Source: Paracoccus onubensis (GTDB lineage Bacteria; Pseudomonadota; Alphaproteobacteria; Rhodobacterales; Rhodobacteraceae). From it: a DNA stretch of 64,000 nt. Each line of letters begins with the position of its first letter. Positions within the stretch are counted from its first letter, which is position 1. The translations under genes were made by a program, and so were the position numbers. Where the stretch lies: positions 62,001 to 126,000 of the forward strand of contig NZ_QZCG01000004.1 of assembly GCF_003591515.1 (NCBI RefSeq). Direction: 5' to 3'. The notes below the pieces were generated by a model. The model was not told the origin of the DNA, made no database searches, and worked only from the letters and a program-made list of their open reading frames with translations. Positions 57,960-64,000 of this stretch are shown here, one piece after another.

Positions 57960-59828
57960 ATGCGAATCTGCAAATTCCTTAACAATTGCGCGATCAGACA
58001 GGTCATTCTGGCTGTTTCTTTGGTTTTTCCGGGTGTTGCATCAATGCCGCTGGCAAGCCTTGCCGAGCCGACTCATGGCATTGCCATGTATGGCGAGCCT
58101 GCCCTGCCCAAAGATTTTTCTCATCTTCCATATACGAATCCCGACGCCCCGAAAGGGGGCACGATTCGGCTGGCGGAACCGGGAAATTTCGATTCGCTCA
58201 AGCCATGGGTTTTAAAGGGTAACCCTGTCTGGCCGATCCTGTTCCAGCCCGGACTCGTCGCGGAAACACTGATGGAACGCTCGATTGATGAGCCATTCAC
58301 CCTTTACGGGTTGCTGGCCGAATCGGTCGAAACCGATCCCGAACGCAGCTGGGTCGAGTTCACCCTGCGCCCCGAAGCGCGATTTTCGGACGGTTCGCCC
58401 GTCACCGTGGACGACGTGATGTGGTCTTATGAAACCCTGGGGACCGTGGGGCATCCTCGCTATCTGGGTGCATGGTCGAAGATCGAAAAGATGGAGCAGA
58501 CCGGCGAGCGTAGCATCCGCCTGACCTTCAATGAACCGGATCGCGAGCTTGCGCTTTTGATGGGCCTGCGCCCGGTGCTCAAGAAATCACAATGGGAAGA
58601 TAAGGATTTCAGTCAGCCGGGGCTTGAGATCCCGATCGGCTCTGCGCCCTATGTCGTCGATCAGGTCGATCCCGGACGCCGGATCACCTTTCGTCGAAAC
58701 CCCGATTACTGGGGCAAGGATCTGCCTCTGAACCGTGGGATGCATAATTTCGACGTCATCAGTTTCGATTATTTCAGCGATTCGAACGCCATGTTCGAGG
58801 CTTTCAAGTCAGGCGACATCGATGTCTGGCGCGAACTCTCGCCGTTGAGATGGGAAAACGAGTTCGATTTCCCCCGCGCGGTCTCAGGCGAGGTCGTCAA
58901 ATCAGAGATCGAACATGAACGTCCGTCAGGAATCATGGGATTGGTGATGAATACCCGTAATCCGCTATTCGCTGATTGGCGCGTGCGGCAGGCTCTTATC
59001 GAGGCGTTCAATTTCACCTTTATCAACAACACGCTGAATGGTGGTGCGGAACCACGGATTACGTCGTATTTCGCCAATTCCACGCTGGCCATGAAACCTG
59101 GTCCCGCCGAGGGGCGTGTTCGGAAATTGCTTGAGCCTTTCGCCGATCAGCTTCCTCCGGGCGTTCTGGAAGGATACAGCCTGCCCGAAGGCAGCGACGG
59201 CCCCCTGGATCGCGCCGGGCTGCGTCGCGCCCTGAAGCTTCTGGCGGAGGCGGGGTGGACCGTGCAGGAAGGTGTTCTGAAGAATGCCGAGGGTCGTCCC
59301 TTTTCGTTCACCATCCTGCTGAACCAGTCCGGTTCCGCAATGCGTACGGCTGCGGAAACACAGCAGATCACCGATATCTATGTGGAGGCACTGCGCAATC
59401 TTGGCATCAGGGCCAGCCTGACCTTGCTGGACACGGCACAGTTCATTCAGCGCACCAACGGCTATCAATTCGAAATGGCATGGTATGAACGTGCATTGTC
59501 GCTATCGCCGGGCAACGAACAGCGGCTTTATTGGGGGCAGCAGGGCGTGACCGAGCCGGGAAGCCGGAACTGGATGGGCATGAACAGCCCCCCCGCCGAA
59601 GCGATGATCAGTGAGATGCTGAATACCGATGACCCCGAGCAGTTCAACGCCGCAGTGCAGGCGCTTGACCGGATTCTCACTGCCGGACGGTATGTGATTC
59701 CTGTCAGCTATCCGCCAATCTCCCGTCTGGCCCACCGCTCAACTCTGTTGTATCCTGATAAAAAACCGCTTTACGGCGACTGGCCGGGATTCATGCCGGG
59801 CGTCTGGTGGCAGGAGGCAAAAAAATGA
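57960..59828 (+). CDS. ABC-transporter substrate-binding protein, family 5 (YejA-like)
   Basis: Periplasmic peptide-type binding protein, about 622 residues, longer than OppA and typical of YejA. N-terminal signal region (NNCAIRQVILAVSLVFPGVASMPLASLAEPTHGIAMYG). Family marks are YTNPDAPKGGTIRLAEPGNFDSLKPW, DGSPVTVDDVMWSYETL and FRRNPDYWGKDLPLNRGMHNFDVISFDYF. Start uncertain between ATG 57942 and ATG 57960; the second has AAGG at better spacing. No permease or ATPase gene follows. Its stop overlaps the small lipoprotein ATG. Confidence 0.9.
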   Translation: MRICKFLNNCAIRQVILAVSLVFPGVASMPLASLAEPTHGIAMYGEPALPKDFSHLPYTNPDAPKGGTIRLAEPGNFDSLKPWVLKGNPVWPILFQPGLVAETLMERSIDEPFTLYGLLAESVETDPERSWVEFTLRPEARFSDGSPVTVDDVMWSYETLGTVGHPRYLGAWSKIEKMEQTGERSIRLTFNEPDRELALLMGLRPVLKKSQWEDKDFSQPGLEIPIGSAPYVVDQVDPGRRITFRRNPDYWGKDLPLNRGMHNFDVISFDYFSDSNAMFEAFKSGDIDVWRELSPLRWENEFDFPRAVSGEVVKSEIEHERPSGIMGLVMNTRNPLFADWRVRQALIEAFNFTFINNTLNGGAEPRITSYFANSTLAMKPGPAEGRVRKLLEPFADQLPPGVLEGYSLPEGSDGPLDRAGLRRALKLLAEAGWTVQEGVLKNAEGRPFSFTILLNQSGSAMRTAAETQQITDIYVEALRNLGIRASLTLLDTAQFIQRTNGYQFEMAWYERALSLSPGNEQRLYWGQQGVTEPGSRNWMGMNSPPAEAMISEMLNTDDPEQFNAAVQALDRILTAGRYVIPVSYPPISRLAHRSTLLYPDKKPLYGDWPGFMPGVWWQEAKK

Positions 59829-59953
59829 GAGCAGTAATGATGGCCGTTCTGGCCTGTGGGATATTGGCTGGTTGCAATACCGTTGCGGGTGTCGGCGAAG
59901 ACATCACCGGTGTTGCCCATTGGGGACAAAGCTTCCTGGGAGGGGGCTATTGA
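59825..59953 (+). CDS. Entericidin-like small lipoprotein
   Basis: 42 residues: a short signal (MRAVMMAVLACGILAGC) with lipobox LAGC and the entericidin pattern CNTVAGVGEDIT just after the lipidated cysteine. Entericidins are small envelope lipoproteins linked to stress and stationary phase. The ATG overlaps the stop of the binding-protein gene (ATGA), and its own stop overlaps the next ATG (TGATG), so three genes are translationally chained. Confidence 0.8.
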   Translation: MRAVMMAVLACGILAGCNTVAGVGEDITGVAHWGQSFLGGGY

Positions 59954-60276
59954 TGAAATGGCATCACGTTCAGGACAACTGGTCGGCCTTTTTTGAAGCC
60001 ATTACCGACAAATGGCCCGAGGTTGACACCGCCGATCTGGATGAGATCGACGGTGATCAGCGGGCCTTTATCTCATATCTGGCGGAAGTGACCGGTCACG
60101 AAATCGGGGATGTGCGCGAAGAGCTGCGCGAATGGCTGCGCGGCGAGATTCCGGCGGATGTGATCATGGATCCGATCCACGACAATCACTCGATCACACT
60201 AAGCTCCAAATATGTGAATGAGGGAGAAGACGAATATAATGACGACGCCCATTTCGGAGATGACGGCAAGGATTGA
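59953..60276 (+). CDS. Small acidic protein, CsbD-like N-terminal part
   Basis: 107 residues, no signal peptide. The first 65 residues follow the CsbD stress-protein pattern: MKWHHVQDNWSAFFEAITDKWPEVDTADLDEIDGD...YLAEVTGHEIGDVREELREWL (W-x-x-h-x-x-N-W, then DLDEIDG). The tail is strongly acidic and unstructured (NEGEDEYNDDAHFGDDGKD), unlike normal 60-70 residue CsbD. The ATG overlaps the entericidin-like stop. CsbD proteins respond to general stress, but their action is unknown. The assignment is by eye. Confidence 0.6.
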   Translation: MKWHHVQDNWSAFFEAITDKWPEVDTADLDEIDGDQRAFISYLAEVTGHEIGDVREELREWLRGEIPADVIMDPIHDNHSITLSSKYVNEGEDEYNDDAHFGDDGKD

Positions 60277-60440
60277 TGGCGCCATTTCTTCCGCGCAAGG
60301 TTAGCCCAAAAGACGAAACCGGCGACATCCCGAATTCATGCCTTCCCCGGGGAATATTCGGTCTTCGACAATCTCTTTCAGCTATTCGGTCAACCAGCAG
60401 ATGACAGATTTAAGGTTGAGCAACTCCGGCTGTTCTGCCA

Positions 60441-61382
60441 ATGACTGCCTTGTCCCGGAAACGACACCAAGCGAAAAGGCTGGTCCTCATGGGGAAAACT
60501 CTTCAGATCGCCATGGGCAGCATTGCAGTGGGCGTTGTCGTCCTGTGCATGAAACTGGTGGCATGGTGGCTGACGGGCTCTGTCGCTCTGCTTTCGGACG
60601 CGCTTGAAAGCACGGTTAACGTTGCCACGGCCATTGCTGCCCTGATCGCGATTCGCGTTGCCGCGCGGCCAGCCGATGCAGGCCATCCTTACGGTCACCA
60701 CAAGGCCGAATTCTTCTCTGCCGTGCTGGAAGGCGTCATGATCATTGTCGCGGCCCTGCTGATCATGCGGGAAGCATGGCTTGGCTTTCTTGAGCCACCG
60801 GTTCTGGACGCGCCAGTGATGGGGATCGCAATCAATGCCGCGGCCGCCCTTCTGAACGCATATTGGGCGCATATTCTGGTCAACCGGGGAACGCAGCTTG
60901 GTTCGCCCGCACTGATCGCGGATGGAAAACATCTTTGGACGGATGTCGTAACCTCTGCCGCAGTGCTGTCGGGCGTGATACTTGCGGTTGCAACCGGATG
61001 GACCCTTCTGGATCCGCTTTTGGCCGGGCTGGTCGGGTTGAATATCCTTTGGACGGGCTGGAAGCTGACAGCCGCATCGCTTAGCGGTCTGATGGATGAG
61101 GCAGTGCCGGACGATACGCTTGAAGATATCCGGCGAATCATTTCGGATCGGGCGTCCGGAGCAATCGAGGCGCATGATCTGCGAACCCGCCATGCCGGCC
61201 AGGTCACCTTCATCGACTTTCATCTGGTCGTGGACGGCCAGACAACAGTGGATGAAGCGCATCGGATTTGCGACAAGATCGAACAATCGTTGAACGCGCG
61301 GTTGCCCAAAGCGCAGATAACCATTCATGTCGAGCCAGAGCACAAGGCCAAACATTCCGGCGTGCTGGTCCTGTCACCGTGA
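60441..61382 (+). CDS. Cation diffusion facilitator family transporter
   Basis: Metal/proton antiporter, 313 residues, six helices. Site-A residues appear as SDALESTVN in helix 2 and HLWTDVVTS in helix 5 (HxxxD), typical of Zn2+/Fe2+/Co2+ carriers. GHPYGHHKAEFFSAVLEG follows helix 2. The cytosolic C-domain has HDLRTRHAGQVTFIDFHLVVDGQTTVDEAH and ends with ITIHVEPE. An internal ATG at 60489 (MGKTLQIAMG) has AAGG upstream and may be the true start; 60441 lacks a ribosome site. The metal is not certain. Confidence 0.88.
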   Translation: MTALSRKRHQAKRLVLMGKTLQIAMGSIAVGVVVLCMKLVAWWLTGSVALLSDALESTVNVATAIAALIAIRVAARPADAGHPYGHHKAEFFSAVLEGVMIIVAALLIMREAWLGFLEPPVLDAPVMGIAINAAAALLNAYWAHILVNRGTQLGSPALIADGKHLWTDVVTSAAVLSGVILAVATGWTLLDPLLAGLVGLNILWTGWKLTAASLSGLMDEAVPDDTLEDIRRIISDRASGAIEAHDLRTRHAGQVTFIDFHLVVDGQTTVDEAHRICDKIEQSLNARLPKAQITIHVEPEHKAKHSGVLVLSP

Positions 61383-61486
61383 TGATCCCGCATAAAAGGC
61401 GACGGAAACGCCTGCCTTAAAGATCATGCGCATAATCAGCCGGTGGCCAGGCTCGGAAAATCCCGCAGAACACCAAGATGCCCAAA

Positions 61487-61517
61487 CAAAAAACCCCCGG
61501 CACGAATGCCGGGGGTT
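61487..61517 (-). terminator. Intrinsic terminator of the F0 ATP synthase operon
   Basis: AACCCCCGGCA-TTCG-TGCCGGGGGTT on the minus strand followed by TTTTTTG, 25 bp past the atpF stop. Confidence 0.9.
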
Positions 61518-61541
61518 CGATCACTGTCGCTGTCGTTATAC

Positions 61542-62102
61542 TTAGTTCAGCCGGCGCGCCACGTCTTCGATGGCGTCATCGATACCGGCAGAGCGCTGTC
61601 CCGATTTGACTTGCCCCGCAAGCAATTCCGCAGCAACGGCAACAGATGTCTGCACAGCACGATCACGAACCGCACGAACCGCATCGCTTTCGGCACTGGC
61701 AATCTGATCTTCGGCGGCCTTCAAGCGGCGTTCGATCGAGATCTTCAGATCGTCCTTGGCTTTGGCAGCCTGCGCTTCGGCTTCGCGACGGGCATTGGCG
61801 ATAATCTCATCCGCCTGCACCTTCACTTCGCTCTGACGACGTTCGTAGTTCGCATAAATTTCCTGCGCTTCCTCGCGCAGGCGACGTGCTTCGTCCAGAT
61901 CGTTGCGGATGCCATCGGCGCGCTTGTCAAGCAGGCCACCGATGATCGAGGGCACCTTGAAATAGACAAGGATTCCGATGAACACCAGAAATGCGATCAG
62001 AACGATGAAATCGGTATTGCGCAGCGAGAAGAACGGCCCGCTCGCCGCAACCGCCGGCGAGGCGGCCAGCAGGGAGATGGCGATTGCACTGATACGTTTC
62101 AT
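61542..62102 (-). CDS. atpF: ATP synthase F0 subunit b
   Basis: Peripheral-stalk subunit, 186 residues. An N-terminal signal-like stretch (MKRISAIAISLLAASPAVA) is followed by one membrane helix (TDFIVLIAFLVFIGILVYFKV) and a long charged coiled coil rich in Ala, Glu, Arg and Lys. Its ATG overlaps the b' stop by 4 bp. Last gene of the operon, before a strong terminator. Confidence 0.93.
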   Translation of the reverse strand: MKRISAIAISLLAASPAVAASGPFFSLRNTDFIVLIAFLVFIGILVYFKVPSIIGGLLDKRADGIRNDLDEARRLREEAQEIYANYERRQSEVKVQADEIIANARREAEAQAAKAKDDLKISIERRLKAAEDQIASAESDAVRAVRDRAVQTSVAVAAELLAGQVKSGQRSAGIDDAIEDVARRLN

Positions 62103-62686
62103 TGCAAAGTCCCCTTCAGACGAGTCTCGACCGCACTGTCAATCGCGCTCTGATCGACAGAACCACCAAAGCTCGACACCAATTCCGCAGTGACGTCGCG
62201 AGCGACCTCGCGCGCATCATTGGCCGCGGAATCACGGATTTCGCGAATGCGCTTTTCGGATTCAGCCGCGCGGGCACCGATTTCGGCATCGGCATGCGCA
62301 ATGGCCGCATCCAGTTCCTTCTGGATTTCCGCCCGGTTCGCCTCGACGATCTTTTGCGCTTCGGCACGGGCATCGGCGAGCGCCTTGTCATAGGCAGCCT
62401 CGGCCTCTTTGGCCTTCTGCTTGAATTCTTCCGCAGCCATCAGATCGCCGGTAATAGCGCCCTGACGGTCCGAGAGAACAGCGGCAATCCGGGGCAGCGC
62501 GATCCTGGACAGCACCCAGTACAGCACCGCCAATGTGACGATGAGCCAGAAAATCTGGTTCGGGAAGGTGCTGAAATCAAGCTGCGGCAGCCCGCTGGCG
62601 CTTTCAGAACCGTGGGCAGCAGCTTCGGCAGCTTCTTCCGTATGTTCGGCCGCGGTGGTTGCGGCCTCTTGCAACAGGCTGATCAT
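62099..62686 (-). CDS. ATP synthase F0 subunit b'
   Basis: Second stalk subunit, 195 residues, as in photosynthetic and alphaproteobacterial ATP synthases. An Ala/Glu-rich N-terminal extension (TAAEHTEEAAEAAAHGSES), the conserved LDFSTFPNQIFWLIVTLAVLYWVLSRIALPRI helix, then a coiled coil. Forms a heterodimer with the b subunit encoded next. Overlaps atpF by 4 bp. Confidence 0.93.
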   Translation of the reverse strand: MISLLQEAATTAAEHTEEAAEAAAHGSESASGLPQLDFSTFPNQIFWLIVTLAVLYWVLSRIALPRIAAVLSDRQGAITGDLMAAEEFKQKAKEAEAAYDKALADARAEAQKIVEANRAEIQKELDAAIAHADAEIGARAAESEKRIREIRDSAANDAREVARDVTAELVSSFGGSVDQSAIDSAVETRLKGTLQ

Positions 62687-62761
62687 TTCCTACCCCTTGG
62701 CCTATCTTGGTCACGATGGAGAGGGTGCGAACACCCTCCCCGCCGCAAGGATGGCAAGAGA

Positions 62762-62998
62762 TCAGACTGCGAACATCAGCAGAAGCGCAACGAGGAACGC
62801 GAAGATCCCCAAAGCTTCTGCAAAGGCGATGCCGATGAACAGGGTCGCGGTCTGACCGGCTGCAGCCGACGGATTGCGCAGAGCGCCCGACAGGAAGTTG
62901 CCGGCCACATTGCCCACACCAACGGCGGCAGTGCCCGACCCGATGGCTGCCAGACCGGCACCGATATACTGACCGAGTTCTGCGATATTCCCTTCCAT
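62762..62998 (-). CDS. atpE: ATP synthase F0 subunit c
   Basis: Proteolipid of the rotor ring, 78 residues, two helices joined by the polar loop ALRNPS. The essential proton-binding carboxylate is E61 in [10 protein letters not shown]. The helix 1 glycine pattern ([17 protein letters not shown]) supports close packing. The 75-bp gap to b' is a common processing or rate-control spot, since c is needed in higher amounts. Confidence 0.96.
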   Translation of the reverse strand: MEGNIAELGQYIGAGLAAIGSGTAAVGVGNVAGNFLSGALRNPSAAAGQTATLFIGIAFAEALGIFAFLVALLLMFAV

Positions 62999-63049
62999 GA
63001 CGTATACTCCTTGCGGTTGGAAGTGGTAAATTCAGATGAAAGCCCGTCC

Positions 63050-63805
63050 TTAGTGCTGCGGATGCAGCGCGTCCTTCAGATAGACGCAGGTCAGGATGGT
63101 AAAGACATAGGCCTGGATAGTGGCGACCAGCACCTCAAGGCCATAGATGGCGGTGACAGCCAGAATGGAGATCGGCGAGATGACAGCGATTGCGGCAAAG
63201 CCCGCGAACACTTTCATCACCGCGTGACCGGCCATCATGTTTCCGGCAAGACGAATCGAGTGGCTGACCGGGCGAACGAAATAGCTGATGACCTCGATCA
63301 CCGCGAGAATGGGCCGCAGCACCAGAGGCGCCGAACTGACCCAGAACAGGCCAAGGAATTGCGCGCCATTCTTGACGAAGCCGATCACCGTCACGCTGAT
63401 GAACACTGCCAGAGCCAGCACACCGGTCACAGCGATATGCGAAGTGACGGTAAACGCCTTGGGCAACAGGCCCAGCATGTTCGAGAACAAAATGAACATG
63501 AACAGCGTCATGATATAAGGGAAATATTTCAACCCGTCCTTGCCGGTGACATCCTCGACCATCTTGTAGGTCATGCCATAGGCGAGTTCGGCCACAGACT
63601 GTACCCGGTTCGGCACGATGGCGCGTCCGCGGGTGCCGGCCACCAGTAAGGCGGCGATGGCCACAGCAACGATGAACAGCCAAAGCGTCACATTGGTGGG
63701 CGTGTACCAATGCACATCGCCTTCGCCGAAAAGCGGCTTGACCAGAAACTGATCCATCGGGTGAAAGGACAGCCCGGCTTCTTCACCTTGCGCTTCGCTT
63801 GCCAC
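63050..63805 (-). CDS. atpB: ATP synthase F0 subunit a
   Basis: Stator subunit that forms the proton half-channels with the c ring. About 251 residues, five to six helices. The essential arginine lies in [43 protein letters not shown] and [23 protein letters not shown] are typical. The start is taken as GTG at 63805, with GAGGGA upstream; a TTG at 63811 is too close to that site. It lies 2 bp after the atpI stop. Confidence 0.94.
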   Translation of the reverse strand: MASEAQGEEAGLSFHPMDQFLVKPLFGEGDVHWYTPTNVTLWLFIVAVAIAALLVAGTRGRAIVPNRVQSVAELAYGMTYKMVEDVTGKDGLKYFPYIMTLFMFILFSNMLGLLPKAFTVTSHIAVTGVLALAVFISVTVIGFVKNGAQFLGLFWVSSAPLVLRPILAVIEVISYFVRPVSHSIRLAGNMMAGHAVMKVFAGFAAIAVISPISILAVTAIYGLEVLVATIQAYVFTILTCVYLKDALHPQH

Positions 63806-63807
63806 GA

Positions 63808-64000
63808 TCAATCCCTCTTCTTCTCCGGCGCAGTGCCGGTTTTGCTGCCAAGTTCGGACGCGGTGCGCATCATGGTTTTGATGCCGGCCGCGAAGCCGAG
63901 AAAAATGAACAGGATCATCAGAAACGGCGTCGTGCCGAACAGATAATCCAAACCAAAACCGATCCCGAAGCCAAGCCCCATGCCAACCACGAGTTCGATC
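63808..64000 (-). CDS. atpI: ATP synthase protein I (AtpI), 5' end beyond window
   Basis: 64 residues are visible, continuing past the right edge ([45 protein letters not shown]...). Two hydrophobic helices around [12 protein letters not shown] match AtpI, a small membrane protein that helps assemble the c ring or handles Mg2+. First visible gene of the F0 operon. A GTG at 63990 is in frame, but the family pattern continues upstream, so it is not the start. Confidence 0.88.
   Translation of the reverse strand, partial: IELVVGMGLGFGIGFGLDYLFGTTPFLMILFIFLGFAAGIKTMMRTASELGSKTGTAPEKKRD

Noticed and set aside
62102..63649. 515-codon plus-strand open frame opposite the atp genes
   Set aside because: Shadow of four clear F0 subunit genes.

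Overview
The window looks like a chromosomal segment of a Rhodobacterales (Paracoccaceae-like) alphaproteobacterium. The evidence is a circularly permuted two-piece tmRNA gene, a B12-dependent class II ribonucleotide reductase, an F0-only ATP synthase operon with b and b' subunits, a fliC-flaF-flbT flagellin unit, a GapR protein, an Rrf2/IscR regulator with one cysteine, and a DUF2484 gene between murC and murB. Base composition is GC-rich and mostly uniform. I saw no prophage, insertion sequence, CRISPR array or rRNA operon, and found no tRNA by eye.

Layout. 1-2.9 kb: end of an unknown gene, a TonB-dependent receptor and a secreted DsrE-like protein. 2.8-3.2 kb: permuted ssrA with its own promoter. 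3.3-6.3 kb: a GntR regulator and an aminotransferase, divergent from kdgD (sugar-acid catabolism). 6.4-13.1 kb: a compact minus-strand catabolic operon of LysR regulator, DUF1445 (D-glutamate cyclase-like) protein, complete TRAP transporter, DUF2848 protein and amidase. 13.3-20.7 kb: nrdJ, a probable 6S RNA, 5-formyl-THF cyclo-ligase, mgtE, a HisN-type phosphatase and an XRE regulator. 20.9-27.7 kb: oxidoreductase, Bax inhibitor-1 homologue, lpd, MFS transporter, queA, and the bfd/bfr iron-storage pair. 28.0-30.2 kb: flagellin with flaF and flbT, then gapR.

30.5-44.7 kb is a long minus-strand division and envelope cluster read in the order ftsW-murG-murC-DUF2484-murB-ddl-ftsQ-ftsA-ftsZ-lpxC-bamD-recN. 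Start/stop overlaps show tight coupling in ftsW-murG-murC-DUF2484. The gaps before ddl and before ftsZ carry inverted repeats that share a heptamer. 44.9-57.6 kb is mixed housekeeping: chrA, iscR, a hydrolase, a sulfotransferase-like gene, icd, a J-domain protein, bolA, glpX-recJ, ssb, a lytic transglycosylase, a c-di-GMP enzyme and bdhA. 57.7-61.4 kb holds a strong unannotated small-RNA candidate, a YejA-like binding protein translationally coupled to an entericidin-like lipoprotein and a CsbD-like protein, and a cation efflux gene. 61.5-64 kb is the F0 operon atpI-atpB-atpE-atpF'-atpF, with atpI cut by the window end.

The least explained items are the ~74-nt RNA gene at 57767-57840, the TRAP/DUF1445/DUF2848/amidase operon, the heptamer inverted repeats in the division cluster, and the hairpin plus U-run immediately before the flagellin ribosome-binding site.
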